Counted from the stretch's first letter, positions 36,887 to 48,410 are shown. The stretch: DNA of 64,000 nt from Vibrio fortis (GCF_000695685.1 NZ_JFFR01000002.1:744001-808000), one strand, 5' to 3'. A program made the numbers and translations. Notes: generated from the sequence alone by a model not told the origin.

Positions 36887-36903
36887 CAATAGTAGGGTAA
36901 GCT

Positions 36904-38409
36904 ATGACGTCAAGAATCCCATTTTATATTTCGATCGTGCTACTCATCGTAGCCGGCATTGCATTGAGTGTGTTCAGACACACGACCTACGGCGTGCCAT
37001 GGACGCCAGGGGAAACCCGACAAGTGTGGGACGTTGAGGCTCGAATCGAGTTCAACGCCATGGACCAAGAAGCGAAAGTATCGCTAGCGGCTCCACACAC
37101 ACAATCAAACTACACACTCATCGGCGAATCCGCTTCCTCACCAGGCTATGGTATCTCTTACGTGACGACCGACACTGGTCGTCGAGCTGAGTGGTCTATC
37201 CGTCACGCTAGCGGCGCACAGACAATTTACTACAAAACTCAATTCTTAGTTGACCCTCAAGCGCAAGTTAATGCCGTACCACCAGAAGGTGAAGTGGCAA
37301 CGCCAAGCTTTGACGGCCCTGAAGAAGCAGCAGCGAAAGCCCTTATCGACCGCGCAACTCAGCGCTCTGCAGACAACCTCACCTTCACTCGTGAGCTTGT
37401 TAAAACACTTAACGATCCAGACAGCCAAAACTCAGCGCTTATCCTTAACAACATGGATAAAGTGGAAGCAGCACACAAGTTACTTTCTTTTGCTGGAATC
37501 CACTCAAAGGTTGTTGGTGTTATCGAATTAGAAGATGGCCGTCGTCGCCAATCTATCCAACATATGATTCAGATTTGGGACAAAAACCAATGGGTGCTTT
37601 TCTCTCCAGAATCTAGCCAACAACAAGTTCAGCCAAACCTATTGATCTGGGATGAATCGAACGTTTCACTACTAGACGTTGTCGGCGGTCAAAACAGTAA
37701 AGTTCACTTCTCAATGATTGCTCAAGAGGTGACTCCAACTGAGGCGACCAACAGCAAGATTTCAGCTGACCAACTACTGAACCTTTCGATCCACAGCTTA
37801 CCACTTGAAGAACAAGCGATGTTTAAGACCATCATGCTGATTCCAATTGGTGCGCTTATTGTTGTGTTCTTACGTGTTATCGTCGGCTTGAAGACATCAG
37901 GTACCTTCATGCCTGTTCTGATTGCTGTAGCGTTCGTACAGACACAGCTGGTGACCGGTATTGTCGGTTTCCTACTTATTGTTGGTACGGGTCTAGTAAT
38001 TCGTAGCTATCTATCCAAACTTAACTTGTTGCTGGTCGCACGGATATCCGCGGTAATTATCACCGTAATCATGATTATTTCTATCTTTACGGTTGTCGCG
38101 TTCAAGGTTGGTTTAACTGAAGGTCTATCGATTACGTTCTTCCCAATGATCATCCTTTCTTGGACTATCGAACGTATGTCTATCCTTTGGGAAGAAGAAG
38201 GTGCAAAAGAGGTTGTGCTACAAGGTGGTGGCTCGCTACTGACTGCTGTTCTTGTTTACTTGGCAATGACCAACCCGTTCATTCAGCACTTAACGTTTAA
38301 CTTTATTGGTCTACAACTTATTGTCCTAGGCGGCATCTTACTACTAGGTACTTACACAGGTTACCGCTTAACTGAGCTACGTCGCTTTAAACCGCTAGCG
38401 GAGGATTAA
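36904..38409 (+). CDS. Inactive-transglutaminase fused to 7TM protein
   Basis: The 501-aa protein has an N-terminal TM helix, a periplasmic transglutaminase-like domain (about 150-280, with LLSFAGIHSKVVGVIELEDGR) and a C-terminal membrane domain with about seven TM helices from residue 315 on. The fold's Cys nucleophile is not evident (SQNSALILNNMDKV where Cys is expected), in line with the name inactive transglutaminase. It is always found with the retropepsin and ATP-grasp genes. The gap to the next gene is 3 bp. Confidence 0.92.
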   Translation: MTSRIPFYISIVLLIVAGIALSVFRHTTYGVPWTPGETRQVWDVEARIEFNAMDQEAKVSLAAPHTQSNYTLIGESASSPGYGISYVTTDTGRRAEWSIRHASGAQTIYYKTQFLVDPQAQVNAVPPEGEVATPSFDGPEEAAAKALIDRATQRSADNLTFTRELVKTLNDPDSQNSALILNNMDKVEAAHKLLSFAGIHSKVVGVIELEDGRRRQSIQHMIQIWDKNQWVLFSPESSQQQVQPNLLIWDESNVSLLDVVGGQNSKVHFSMIAQEVTPTEATNSKISADQLLNLSIHSLPLEEQAMFKTIMLIPIGALIVVFLRVIVGLKTSGTFMPVLIAVAFVQTQLVTGIVGFLLIVGTGLVIRSYLSKLNLLLVARISAVIITVIMIISIFTVVAFKVGLTEGLSITFFPMIILSWTIERMSILWEEEGAKEVVLQGGGSLLTAVLVYLAMTNPFIQHLTFNFIGLQLIVLGGILLLGTYTGYRLTELRRFKPLAED

Positions 38410-38412
38410 GTT

Positions 38413-39378
38413 ATGTTTGAACAGTTTACATCGCCGTTTAAGTTGAAAGACAAAGGCATTATGGGGATGAACAAGCGTAACCATAGTTACATTGGTCGCT
38501 ATAATGATCGCTCCAAATACCCTTTGGTGGATGACAAGCTAAAAACCAAAATCATCGCTGAACAAGCGGGTGCTACCGTACCTAAACTGATTGGTGTGAT
38601 TGGTCATCAGGCGGAAGTGAAGACTATCCACAAGATGGTTCAAGACTGGCCAGGTTTTGTAATCAAACCTGCACAAGGGAGTGGTGGTAAAGGTATCTTG
38701 GTTATCACCTCTCACAAAGACGGTGTTTATACCAAACCTTCCGGTTCGACGATTGGTAAAGAGGACGTTGAGCGCCACATCAGTAATGCACTTGCGGGAC
38801 TGTTCTCGTTAGGTGGTAAAAACGATGTGGCGGTGGTTGAGAACTTAATTAAGTTCGACAGCTGCTTTGATGGTTTTAGTTACGAAGGGGTGCCTGACGT
38901 ACGTATCATCGTATTCAAAGGCTACCCTGTAATGGCAATGATGCGTCTATCAACATCGGCTTCCGATGGTAAAGCTAACCTTCACCAAGGTGCGGTAGGC
39001 GTGGGCATTGATATTGCCACTGGTAAAGCTGTACGAGCCGTGCAATTTGACCAACCCGTCACCCATCACCCAGATACAGGTAAAGAGCTTGCCCTACTGC
39101 AAGTCCCTCACTGGGAAAAGTTGCTGACTCTAGCTTCTAGTGCTTGGGAAATGACAGGCCTTGGTTACATGGGTACCGATATGGTACTTGATGAGGAAGA
39201 GGGGCCGATGGTACTTGAATTGAACGCTCGTCCGGGGCTGGCGATTCAGATTGCTAACGGCGCTGGGTTGCTGCCACGTCTTCATCACATCGAAAACTTG
39301 GGCACACCGGCTGAGTACCCGAAACCCGCTGAGCGTGTCGCATATGCTGCTAAGCAGTTTGGTGTACACGTCGAATAA
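38413..39378 (+). CDS. ATP-grasp, RimK/alpha-L-glutamate ligase-like protein
   Basis: A 321-aa ATP-grasp ligase. The ATP-binding WPGFVIKPAQGSGGKGILVI and the metal-binding C-terminal LELNARPGLAIQIANGAGL with E and N are intact. It probably forms an amide bond between an amino acid (glutamate or similar) and a peptide or cell-envelope substrate; the substrate is unknown. It is in one operon with the retropepsin-like and 7TM proteins, so the three likely add, sense and cut a peptide modification in the envelope. Confidence 0.92.
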   Translation: MFEQFTSPFKLKDKGIMGMNKRNHSYIGRYNDRSKYPLVDDKLKTKIIAEQAGATVPKLIGVIGHQAEVKTIHKMVQDWPGFVIKPAQGSGGKGILVITSHKDGVYTKPSGSTIGKEDVERHISNALAGLFSLGGKNDVAVVENLIKFDSCFDGFSYEGVPDVRIIVFKGYPVMAMMRLSTSASDGKANLHQGAVGVGIDIATGKAVRAVQFDQPVTHHPDTGKELALLQVPHWEKLLTLASSAWEMTGLGYMGTDMVLDEEEGPMVLELNARPGLAIQIANGAGLLPRLHHIENLGTPAEYPKPAERVAYAAKQFGVHVE

Positions 39379-39429
39379 GAGCAGCCGCAGTCAAAAGTAA
39401 CAACGACATTAGTGTTATCAAATAAAACG

Positions 39430-39463
39430 AAAGCCGCATAGTCAGACTATGCGGCTTTTTTGT
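39430..39463 (+). terminator. Intrinsic terminator of the ATP-grasp operon
   Basis: AAGCCGCATAGT, loop CAG, ACTATGCGGCTT followed by T6. The symmetrical A-run makes it able to act also on the minus strand for the formate dehydrogenase gene that ends at 39492. Confidence 0.92.
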
Positions 39464-39491
39464 GTTCTGTATTTTTAGGTACTTTCAAACA

Positions 39492-42400
39492 TCACGCGTG
39501 AATACTCTGCTCAGTGAATACGGGCTCTATCTTAACAGCTGCGACTTTAAACTCAGGGATCTTCGCATGTGGGTCTGTTGCTGTTGTTGTGAGACGATTC
39601 ACTGGTGACTCCACAAAGTGGAACGGAATAAACACTACACCTTTCTGCATACGCTTAGTAACAAATGCAGCGATCTCAATTTCGCCACGACGTGTTGATA
39701 CCTTCAGCATCTGACCATTGTTGATATTGAGCGCCTCAGCATCATGCACACTGATCATTGCTCTAGGCCCCGCCAAATTATCCAACCCTTTCGTTTTACG
39801 AGTCATAGTCCCAGTATGGAATTGCTCAAGGATACGTCCTGTAGTCAGTACTAGAGGATACTCTTCGTCTGGCAACTCTGCAGCGTATCTAAATGGAATC
39901 GCCTCCATCTGCCCTCTCCCACGCGTAAACTGAGTTTGGTGCATAATACGAGTGCCATCAGGATTGTTTTTGTTACTTGGCCACTGAATGCCGTTTATCG
40001 TAATGTTCTCCCAACGTAATCCGCCATATTGTGGTGTTACACGAGCAATCTCATTGGTAATATCTGCTACTGACTGATAATTCCAATTGCTGCCCATGGC
40101 ATTGGCCAGCATTTGAATGATTGCCCAATCCTCTTTCGCCTCACCCGGCGGTTTTACCGCAGGATTGATACGCTGCACACGACGCTCCGTGTTGGTGAAA
40201 TGGCCAGACTTTTCAGCAAATGAGCATGATGGCAGGACAACATCCGCGTATTGAGCCGTTTCAGTCAGAAAGATATCTTGCACGACCAGAAAATCGAGCG
40301 CTTCTAGCCCCTCAATCACATGGGCTTGGTTTGGATCACTCAGTACTGGGTTTTCCCCCATCACATACAGTCCACGGACTTCACGATTACACGCACCATC
40401 AATGATTTCAGTGAGTGTTAAACCGCTCTCAGCAGGCAGTTCAGCAACATCCCATTCCATCTCAAATTTCTTACGAACCAGTGGATTGTAGACCTTTTGA
40501 TAACCCGGTAGGTTGTTTGGCAACGCCCCCATGTCACAAGCCCCCTGCACGTTTGACTGACCGCGCAGCGGATTAATGCCGCCTCCTTCGATACCAATGT
40601 TGCCACACAGCAATTGCAAGTTAGCAATCGAGCGCACGTTATCGTGTCCTGTCGTGTGCTGAGTGATACCCATTGAGTAATAAACAGCTGTGCGTTCAGC
40701 AGTACCGATTAGGCGCGCCATTGCAAAAATGTCTTCCGCTTTTACGCCTGTTACGAGCTCAACCTTTTCTAATGAATAGCTTGGTGACATCACCTCTTGT
40801 AATAGGGTATCAAAGCCATCGACACGCTCATCAATGTACTCTTGATCATACCAACCATGCTTTATGATCTGCTGCATCACACCGTTAAGCAGCATCACGT
40901 CAGTCCCTGGTCGATGAGCTAGATAAAGTTCGGCGTGGTCGGCGATATCGATGCGCTTAGGATCAGCAACAATCAATCGTGCACCACCATGTCGCACGGC
41001 CTGCTTAATGTGAGAGCCAATGATCGGGTGTGCCGATGTGGTATCCGAGCCGATAATAAAGATAACATCGGAGTGTTTGATACTCGGAATATCATTAGTC
41101 ATCGCACCGCTGCCCAGTGACGCCTCAAGCCCGGTGACTGTGGAGGCATGGCAAAGGCGTGCACAATGATCGACGTTGTTTGTGCCCAGCTCTCGACGGA
41201 TGAATTTTTGAAAAGCGTAGTTGTCCTCATTAGTGGTTTTTGCTGAAGAGAAGCCCGCTAGCGCCTGACTGCCAACCCCTTTCTTAATAGCGGAAAACTT
41301 ATCGGCAACCAAACGAATAGCTTCCTCCCAGCTAGCAGGTTGTAGCCAACCATCTTTACGAATCAAAGGTGTCGTAAGTCGCTCGTCACTACCGACGAAA
41401 TCAAACCCGAAACGACCTTTAACACATAACATGCCTTCATTGACTGGCGAGTTAGCCCCTTCCACATATCGAATCTTATTCACCGATTCGTCAACATGCA
41501 TAGTGAGCTTGCAACCCACACCACAATAGGTGCAGATGGTGTCGACTTTTTGTAGTTGCTCAACAGAGCCTTGCTGTTTGTATCTCGCATCCACCATTGC
41601 TCCCGTCGGGCACGCTTGAACACAAGCGCCACACTGAACGCAATTAGAGTCGCCCATTAGCGTCTGATTCGGACCAAAATTCGGTCTAAGCTCAGGCCTA
41701 GAGCTTGGCTTCCCATTTTGTGCACACATGAAGCTTAAGACACCATGAACATTCTGCTCTCTGCACGCTTGAATACACTGACCACAGCTGATACATCGAT
41801 TGGCATCAAAGACGATGAACTCTGAACTCGCATCCACTTCAAACTTATGTCTTGGTTGCTGGCTACTATTCCCTTGCTTAGCTTTTACTGCTTGCCAGAC
41901 CGCGTCATCCGTAACATCGACCTTATAATTATTGAATGTTTGCACAGCTTGGTATTCTGTCGCGTAGTCTCGCAGGTCACACTGAGTGTTCGCTTGGCAA
42001 CCACACTCTAGGCAACGTTGCGCTTCTTCAATCGCATCGGCGTTGGTGAAACCGAGTTCAACTTCATCAAAGCTCTGTTCACGCTGCTCTGCGCTCAGCT
42101 CAGGCATAATCTTTCGCGCGACACTCTGTATCGCTTTATATTGTTGCCGCTCGACCGCTTTTAACTGCTTCTCTTTGCGTGAATTGAAAGGCTTCACAGG
42201 TAACTGTGTCATAGTGCCGCTGAAGAAACGGTCAATCGCCTGAGCGACAATACGACCATCTCCAACAGCCTCAACCGCTGTTGCAGGCCCACGTCTAAAA
42301 TCGCCAATACTGAAGATATTGCCTACCCCTGTGTGCATGGTATCTGGGTTGACATCAGCAGTATTCCAACGAGTGAGTGGAATTTCTAAAGACTCATCGG

Positions 42401-43718
42401 TCATGAAGCTCAAGTCTGGCTTTTGGGATACCGCTGCAATCACAGTGTCGAATGCTTCTGTGAAAAACTCTCCGGTTGCTTTGGGGCTTCGTCGTCCCGA
42501 AGCATCTGGCGCCCCGAGTTCCATTCTCTCTAAACGAATCGCTTTGACGCGACCATTTTCGTCTGCGAGGTTTTCCGCAGGGTTGGTCAGAAAGTGGAAT
42601 TTAACACCCTCGTGTTCAGCTTCTTCGATTTCGTAATCTTCGGCTGGCATCTCGCCTCGAGTCCGACGATAAATCAGTGTTGTCTCAGCCCCAGCTCTGA
42701 CCGCCGTTCTAGCACAGTCTATCGCGGTGTTACCGCCACCGATGACCGCCACTTTTTTGCCTGTTGTATATTGTTGATCAGTGACGTAATCCTTCAGATA
42801 GTCGACACCGAGGTAACAACCCTCTAAATCGCTACCCGTATAATTCATCTCTACTGCACTGGAAGCCCCAACGGCTAAACAAACCGCATCAAAGTCTTGC
42901 GATAGACTCGACAGCGAAAAGTCTTCACCAAGCTTCTTATCGCATTCAATCACCATTCCGTTACGGCACATCAACTCAATTTCTTTGTCGAGAATTGACT
43001 TTGGTAGACGGTACTCAGGAATACCATAACGCAACCAGCCACCAGCTTTAGGCATCGACTCATAAACAACAACTTGATAGCCTTCATTCGCCAAATAGTA
43101 GCCTGCCGTCAACCCACCCGGCCCACCTCCCACAATCGCGACCCGCTTTCCATTGTCCGGTTTCTTCGGTGGTGTGTAGCTTTCTTGCGCTTCTAAATCG
43201 ATATCCGCAGCGTGGCGTTTTAACTGACGTATCGCAATTGAGTCGTCAACTAAGTTTCGGCGACATTCAGTTTCACAGAAAGCTGGGCATACGCGGCCAA
43301 TTGACAATGGCATCGGTAAGGTTTGTTTGATGACCTCTATCGCCTTCAACGAGTCATTTTGAGCGATGTGATACAGGTAGGATTGGATGTCAACGCCAGC
43401 AGGACAAGCCGTCTGACAAGGAGCTTCACAATCAGCGTAGTGATCAGACATGATTCGATTTAGCGCGCGATGGCGATGTTGACTGATTTGCTCAGACTGC
43501 GTGTTAACGGTTAAACCTTGGTAGACGTCCAGTTCACAGGCTCGTTGCATTCCTCCACTTTCAACCTCAACAACGCATAGGTCACAAGGTATCTTTTCTC
43601 CGGAGCGGTTCAATCCACACAGCGATGGAATATCAACACCACACGTATTCGCAGCCTCGAGCACAGTTTGCCCCTGCTCGACAATGCGGTATTTACCGTC
43701 AATCACAATCTGAATCAT
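39492..43718 (-). CDS. Formate dehydrogenase alpha subunit fused to GltD-like NAD(P)H module
   Basis: A 1408-aa multi-domain protein. The order is: 2Fe-2S domain (1-80, C34, C45, C48, C61), a cysteine-rich GltD-like Fe-S region (97-150), a flavin/NAD(P) double Rossmann module (190-500, GGGPGGLTAGYY and GGGNTAIDCA), two 4Fe-4S ferredoxin motifs (642-653 and 693-704), and a molybdopterin formate dehydrogenase domain with its own 4Fe-4S set (C729-C736) and active-site C856 in HCARLCHAST. The active site is a Cys, not selenocysteine. The layout suggests a one-polypeptide NAD(P)-linked formate dehydrogenase or an electron-bifurcating relative. No partner subunit gene is adjacent. Upstream palindromes may be regulatory sites. 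Confidence 0.92.
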   Translation of the reverse strand: MIQIVIDGKYRIVEQGQTVLEAANTCGVDIPSLCGLNRSGEKIPCDLCVVEVESGGMQRACELDVYQGLTVNTQSEQISQHRHRALNRIMSDHYADCEAPCQTACPAGVDIQSYLYHIAQNDSLKAIEVIKQTLPMPLSIGRVCPAFCETECRRNLVDDSIAIRQLKRHAADIDLEAQESYTPPKKPDNGKRVAIVGGGPGGLTAGYYLANEGYQVVVYESMPKAGGWLRYGIPEYRLPKSILDKEIELMCRNGMVIECDKKLGEDFSLSSLSQDFDAVCLAVGASSAVEMNYTGSDLEGCYLGVDYLKDYVTDQQYTTGKKVAVIGGGNTAIDCARTAVRAGAETTLIYRRTRGEMPAEDYEIEEAEHEGVKFHFLTNPAENLADENGRVKAIRLERMELGAPDASGRRSPKATGEFFTEAFDTVIAAVSQKPDLSFMTDESLEIPLTRWNTADVNPDTMHTGVGNIFSIGDFRRGPATAVEAVGDGRIVAQAIDRFFSGTMTQLPVKPFNSRKEKQLKAVERQQYKAIQSVARKIMPELSAEQREQSFDEVELGFTNADAIEEAQRCLECGCQANTQCDLRDYATEYQAVQTFNNYKVDVTDDAVWQAVKAKQGNSSQQPRHKFEVDASSEFIVFDANRCISCGQCIQACREQNVHGVLSFMCAQNGKPSSRPELRPNFGPNQTLMGDSNCVQCGACVQACPTGAMVDARYKQQGSVEQLQKVDTICTYCGVGCKLTMHVDESVNKIRYVEGANSPVNEGMLCVKGRFGFDFVGSDERLTTPLIRKDGWLQPASWEEAIRLVADKFSAIKKGVGSQALAGFSSAKTTNEDNYAFQKFIRRELGTNNVDHCARLCHASTVTGLEASLGSGAMTNDIPSIKHSDVIFIIGSDTTSAHPIIGSHIKQAVRHGGARLIVADPKRIDIADHAELYLAHRPGTDVMLLNGVMQQIIKHGWYDQEYIDERVDGFDTLLQEVMSPSYSLEKVELVTGVKAEDIFAMARLIGTAERTAVYYSMGITQHTTGHDNVRSIANLQLLCGNIGIEGGGINPLRGQSNVQGACDMGALPNNLPGYQKVYNPLVRKKFEMEWDVAELPAESGLTLTEIIDGACNREVRGLYVMGENPVLSDPNQAHVIEGLEALDFLVVQDIFLTETAQYADVVLPSCSFAEKSGHFTNTERRVQRINPAVKPPGEAKEDWAIIQMLANAMGSNWNYQSVADITNEIARVTPQYGGLRWENITINGIQWPSNKNNPDGTRIMHQTQFTRGRGQMEAIPFRYAAELPDEEYPLVLTTGRILEQFHTGTMTRKTKGLDNLAGPRAMISVHDAEALNINNGQMLKVSTRRGEIEIAAFVTKRMQKGVVFIPFHFVESPVNRLTTTATDPHAKIPEFKVAAVKIEPVFTEQSIHA

Positions 43719-43764
43719 AGTGAACCTTCCTTACACAGCATCTAAACGAACAATTAAGTAATAC

Positions 43765-43801
43765 AATATTATTAATATTTCATCATGGTTACTATTACCA
43801 T
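43765..43801. promoter_or_regulatory. Palindromes upstream of the formate dehydrogenase gene
   Basis: AATATTA-T-TAATATT (43765-43779) is a perfect palindrome, and ATGGT/ACCAT (43785-43801) an inverted repeat, 50-80 bp upstream of the start codon. They may be binding sites for a regulator of the gene. Confidence 0.3.
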
Positions 43802-43896
43802 ACATTATTTGTGGTTTTGTGCGTGTGACCGCAAACTCGTTCCATTGATATTAACCATAAAGTATGAAGGGATTTAGTGAGGGCTATTTAGGACAC

Positions 43897-43923
43897 AAAA
43901 AAGCCCCTTCGAAAAGGGGCTTA
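43897..43923 (-). terminator. Intrinsic terminator of the muk operon
   Basis: AAGCCCCTT, loop CGA, AAGGGGCTT; on the minus strand followed by T6. Confidence 0.9.
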
Positions 43924-43955
43924 GTTATCTATTATTTGCTATTCACTGGCGCTTG

Positions 43956-46900
43956 TTACGCTTCTTCTATCAGTTCTTGAACTGGTGACTCTGTTCTGTT
44001 TTGAGCAAAGCCGCGCAACCCTACAACGTGTACGTGTTCGTGATCTTTAAATACCTTACGAACAAGTTTGTAGGTTGTACCCTTTTCTGGACTGATATTC
44101 TCCGGCGCTGCAATTAGAAGTTGCATGCCAAGACGGTCACACAGCTCAAACAGAGTAGAGATAGACTTCGCATCCAGACGCGCTGCCTCATCCAAGAACA
44201 GTAGGCGACATGGAACAATATCTTTGCTGCGCAGGCGACGTGACTCTTCTTCCCAGCTTTGAACAACCATCAATAAGATAGATTGACCAGTACCGATCGC
44301 CTCACCTGTTGATAGCGCGCCTGACTCCGCTTGTAACCAACCATCTGAACCACGGTTTACTTCAACGCTTAGCTCTAGGTAGTTACGGTAATCAAGCAGC
44401 TCTTCACCTAGTACTTGTGGTGAGCGTTGGCCCATATCGATATGTGGGTTAACACGCTGGAACAGCTTCGCCATTGCTTCAGAAAAAGTGAAGCGAGAAC
44501 TTTCAAACAGATCTTTGTGCTGCTCCTGTTGAGAAGCAAGACCAGTCAACAAAATCTCATGACTCTCACGGATCTTCACATTCAAGCGAACGCCCTTAAC
44601 CTGACCGAAGTAGATATTCGATAGACCTTGGTTAAGCATTCGAATTCGGTTCTGCTCACGCTGAATCGTCTTCTTAATGATGCTTGCTACCGACTCAGAG
44701 CTGATCGCTAAGCGGTTTTCACGTTGTGTTAGCTCTTCCGTCAGTCGGGCAAGCTCCACTTCCATCTCTTCGATCGCTTCTACTGGATCATCAGTATGGA
44801 TAATGTCTTGACGGATACGCTCACGTAGGTGTTGGTACACAGCGATGTAGAATAGAACCTTACGCTCTGGGTGCGCATTGTCTTCCGACAGACGCAGTGC
44901 ATCACGCAGATCATCATTATCGGCAACAGCTAAACGCAGTGCACCCAAAGATTTATCCGACATAGAACGCAGTTCACCAGCCGACAGGTAAGCCAGCTCA
45001 CGCTTGTGTAGGCGACGCTCAACATCGTTTTCACGAGCTAAACGAAGTACTGAACACCAACCCGCTTTTGCTGCAACCACAAAAGTGCGCAGCTCAACGT
45101 ACTCTTTCTGTACTTTCTTCAGACGTTTAGCCAGAGACTTCATCTCAAGCTCAGTTGAAGTGATGGTGCGCTCGTATTCGCTCTTACGACTACGTGACGT
45201 ATGCAAACGCTCTTGCAGTTCATCACGACGACGAACAGCGCGCTCTTGAGCACCTTCGTCGGCATTCACACCGTACTCTTGAAGTTCTTGTTTGAACTCT
45301 TGAACCGTTTCTAGTTTCGCTTGGTGTGAACTCTTCAGAGCCGCCAATACTTGGTTGTATTGGTTCATTTGCTCACGAGCTTGCTTCAAGCCATCACGAC
45401 CTTTAGCACGTGCTTGTTCAGCTTGAACCAGTTTCGCTTTTAGCTGCTCGCTCAATTCGCTGCTCTTGTTCAGCAAATCTACTGAGTCTGAGTAAGCAAA
45501 ATAGTGACGACGTTCAATCAGATCAGACAGTGCAAACACCTTTGCCTTCAAGGCTTGCAGTGCTTGGTCTGCTTGCTTGTATTCCGCTTCCAGTGCATCA
45601 AACTGCTCTGGGTCTGCATCTAGGGCAGTGACGATTTGCTCTAGGTTTTGCAGCGCTTTACCGTGATTGCTCAGGTAAGATTTCGCTTCGCCTAAACGCT
45701 CCAGTTGCGCTTCTAGCTCAGCCAAGCGCTCTGCTAAGGTGTCGTCTTCTAAAATACGAACCATAGGTGCTAGCTTGTCTAAAGCGGCTAATGCCTGTTT
45801 GCTCTGTGCAAGCTGACTACGTTGCTGCTGCTCTTTCGCATCCAACTCCGCTAGGGCACGAACAATTTGGTTACGCTTATCACGTACCGATGCCAACGCC
45901 TGCTCAGGATCAGCATTGAATGCTACATGCAGGTGTTTCGCAACAAACGTATTAAACGCTTGGTACAGACGATTTAGCTTCTGAGAGTCAAAGGCAGCTT
46001 TCGCATGGTTTTCAACGACTACATCACGCTCTTCGCGCAGCTTCTCTAGACGCTGTTCACGTGCCGCACGACCAAACAACGGGATATCTGGGAAGCGTGA
46101 GTAACGCATTTGGCGATCGTTCAATTGAACACACACTGCGCCTTCGAGTTCGTCAGCATTGAATGAGCTGTCGTCAAACGCATCAACGTCGCCCTCAAGG
46201 ATGTACAGATCTTCTGGGCAATCTTCAAGATCCACCAGCTTCTCTTTGATGCCGTCAAGATCAGAAACCACAATCGCGTGACGAGCAGGACCGTACATTG
46301 CGCTGAAATATGGTGCGTCGTCGATCGTTATATCATCGTAGATCTCTGACAGAAGTACGCCGCCTAGAGTATCTGCTAGGCCTTTCAAACGAGGATCGTT
46401 TGAACCACCAGGTGAAGCCAGACGCTCAATCTCAAGTTCGAGTTCGCTGCGACGTTTTGCCAATTGATCTTTCGCGACAGACTGTGCTTTTTCATCTTCA
46501 AGCACTTGCTGCATTTGAGTCATCACAGCTTGGCTATCTTCAAGTTCAGCGTCCGTTTGCTCACGAAGACTATCTAGTGCGTCATTTGCTGTAATCCACG
46601 CAGGTGCAATCGCTTCAAGCTTTTGAATCTCTTGATCGTGGCTATGCTGTACACGACGCTTTTCACTCTTCGCTTCACGCAACTCTTCTTGAGCATATTC
46701 AAGCGTTTCGATCTGCATTGCATGACGTTCACGTTCTTCTTCAAAGACCGCTTCATCATTCAGCTGAGTGTTGTGTTGCTTCTGGTACTCTTCAGCCAGC
46801 TCTTTTGCTTGACGCTGTTGCGCTACATCACGAGCCATATCACGATGCTGAGCTCGCCATTGCTGTTCGTTTTCAACAATGTGTTTTGCGTTACGACCTT

Positions 46901-48410
46901 TATCAAGCGCTTGTTTAGCCGCTTGTGATGCTTCACTACGCTCTACCGTACCTACAATGCTTTTTACGAGAGACAGTGCTTTTTCAAACTGAGCAGACGC
47001 CGCTGACGACATATCCAGTTTGTGCTTAGTCGCAAGTAGAGTTTGTGTGCTCTGTTCTTCTTGTGCCTTAAGGTCAGAAACCAGCGTCAATGCGCCTTCC
47101 GCAGTAATAGACTCATCATCCAATAACTGTTTGGTTTTCTCCAACGCTTGTACCGCTTGTTGGTACTGCAAGGCACGAGTCTGCTGAACGTCTAGGGCCT
47201 GTTGGTAATCCGCAAGCTGGGTTTTCAGGCTATCCACTTCTTCTTCAGTCATGGTCGCCTGCTCTTCAGCAAGAAGAACGCGCTCTTGCGCCTCTTCAAC
47301 GACCATCATCTGCTCTTCTAGACGCTCGCTAAGCTCTTCAAGATCTTCGCTATAACGCTCAATCTTCTCTTGTTGGCGCAGCGCCGTTTGTACAAGTTGT
47401 AGGTGGTCTGAAGCCGCTTGGTAATCTTGTTCAAGCGAAGATTCTTGTTCAACTAGCAGCTCAAGCTCTTCTTGCACTCGATTAAGCAAGTTATTCTGTT
47501 CAAGCAAGGTTTCACGAGAGCCGAACAGCTCACCACGTAGCTTCATCGTCTGATCAAGCTTATTGCGACGATCGTTCGCATGGCGCATGTAGTCTGCTGC
47601 CACGTAATTAGTTGACTCTGTGATCAAGTGTTTGAACAAATCACGATCCGACTGTGTTGTCTTGATCGCTTCTAGTGTCATTCGGTTTTCGCGTAGCGCC
47701 GATTCCATGTCTTGGAAGGCTTTCTTTACGCCACCGTTTTGTGGCAATAGGTAATCACGTAATGAACGCGTAATTGCACTTGAGATACCACCGTACAGAG
47801 ATGCTTCAATCAGACGGTAGAACTTAGAACGGTCGCCACTGTTACGCAGCTTCTTAGGCACAACACCAAACTCGAACATTTGAGCGTGGTAATCAACGAT
47901 AGAAGAGAACGCTTTAAAGTGAGCACCTTCGTACTGAGCAACCGCTGCTTTTACATCATTAAGCTGACATACGCGCGCATGGCTGTCTGATACGTTTTCA
48001 ATCAGTACATCCGTTGGCTTCACATGGCTTGGAAGGCCTTGAATTAGGAACGGCTTGATGTCTACTTTTTTGTCACGGCCCGCTACTTGTTGAAGCTTAA
48101 CCGCAAACAATAGGCGCTGATTTCGCGAGTTAACCACATCAAGCGCGGCATAACACGCACCCGGTTGTAGCTTACCGTATAATCCTTTATCTCGAGATGA
48201 CTGTGAGCTACCCGCTTCCGTTGTGTTTCGGAAATGAAGAAGCGTCTGGTCAGGGATCAATGCCGTGATAAACGCGGCCATCGTAGTCGATTTACCCGCA
48301 CCATTACCGCCAGAAAGGGTTGTCACCAAGCCATCAATGTCAAAAGTACGTGCGAAGAAGCCGTTCCAGTTAACCATGGTTAGCGATTGATACTTACCTC
48401 TTTCAATCAT
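43956..48410 (-). CDS. mukB: Chromosome partition protein MukB
   Basis: A 1484-aa SMC-like condensin subunit. The N-terminal ATPase head has Walker A at 34-42 (GGNGAGKST), long coiled coils flank a hinge at about 670-780, and the C-terminal head has the ABC signature [13 protein letters not shown] and Walker [13 protein letters not shown]. MukB dimers compact and segregate the chromosome with MukE and MukF. The start ATG overlaps the mukE stop (ATGA). Confidence 0.98.
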   Translation of the reverse strand: MIERGKYQSLTMVNWNGFFARTFDIDGLVTTLSGGNGAGKSTTMAAFITALIPDQTLLHFRNTTEAGSSQSSRDKGLYGKLQPGACYAALDVVNSRNQRLLFAVKLQQVAGRDKKVDIKPFLIQGLPSHVKPTDVLIENVSDSHARVCQLNDVKAAVAQYEGAHFKAFSSIVDYHAQMFEFGVVPKKLRNSGDRSKFYRLIEASLYGGISSAITRSLRDYLLPQNGGVKKAFQDMESALRENRMTLEAIKTTQSDRDLFKHLITESTNYVAADYMRHANDRRNKLDQTMKLRGELFGSRETLLEQNNLLNRVQEELELLVEQESSLEQDYQAASDHLQLVQTALRQQEKIERYSEDLEELSERLEEQMMVVEEAQERVLLAEEQATMTEEEVDSLKTQLADYQQALDVQQTRALQYQQAVQALEKTKQLLDDESITAEGALTLVSDLKAQEEQSTQTLLATKHKLDMSSAASAQFEKALSLVKSIVGTVERSEASQAAKQALDKGRNAKHIVENEQQWRAQHRDMARDVAQQRQAKELAEEYQKQHNTQLNDEAVFEEERERHAMQIETLEYAQEELREAKSEKRRVQHSHDQEIQKLEAIAPAWITANDALDSLREQTDAELEDSQAVMTQMQQVLEDEKAQSVAKDQLAKRRSELELEIERLASPGGSNDPRLKGLADTLGGVLLSEIYDDITIDDAPYFSAMYGPARHAIVVSDLDGIKEKLVDLEDCPEDLYILEGDVDAFDDSSFNADELEGAVCVQLNDRQMRYSRFPDIPLFGRAAREQRLEKLREERDVVVENHAKAAFDSQKLNRLYQAFNTFVAKHLHVAFNADPEQALASVRDKRNQIVRALAELDAKEQQQRSQLAQSKQALAALDKLAPMVRILEDDTLAERLAELEAQLERLGEAKSYLSNHGKALQNLEQIVTALDADPEQFDALEAEYKQADQALQALKAKVFALSDLIERRHYFAYSDSVDLLNKSSELSEQLKAKLVQAEQARAKGRDGLKQAREQMNQYNQVLAALKSSHQAKLETVQEFKQELQEYGVNADEGAQERAVRRRDELQERLHTSRSRKSEYERTITSTELEMKSLAKRLKKVQKEYVELRTFVVAAKAGWCSVLRLARENDVERRLHKRELAYLSAGELRSMSDKSLGALRLAVADNDDLRDALRLSEDNAHPERKVLFYIAVYQHLRERIRQDIIHTDDPVEAIEEMEVELARLTEELTQRENRLAISSESVASIIKKTIQREQNRIRMLNQGLSNIYFGQVKGVRLNVKIRESHEILLTGLASQQEQHKDLFESSRFTFSEAMAKLFQRVNPHIDMGQRSPQVLGEELLDYRNYLELSVEVNRGSDGWLQAESGALSTGEAIGTGQSILLMVVQSWEEESRRLRSKDIVPCRLLFLDEAARLDAKSISTLFELCDRLGMQLLIAAPENISPEKGTTYKLVRKVFKDHEHVHVVGLRGFAQNRTESPVQELIEEA

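Noticed and set aside
46604..46928. Frames of 101-104 aa antisense to mukB
   Set aside because: They are antisense frames in coiled-coil coding sequence and carry no signals.
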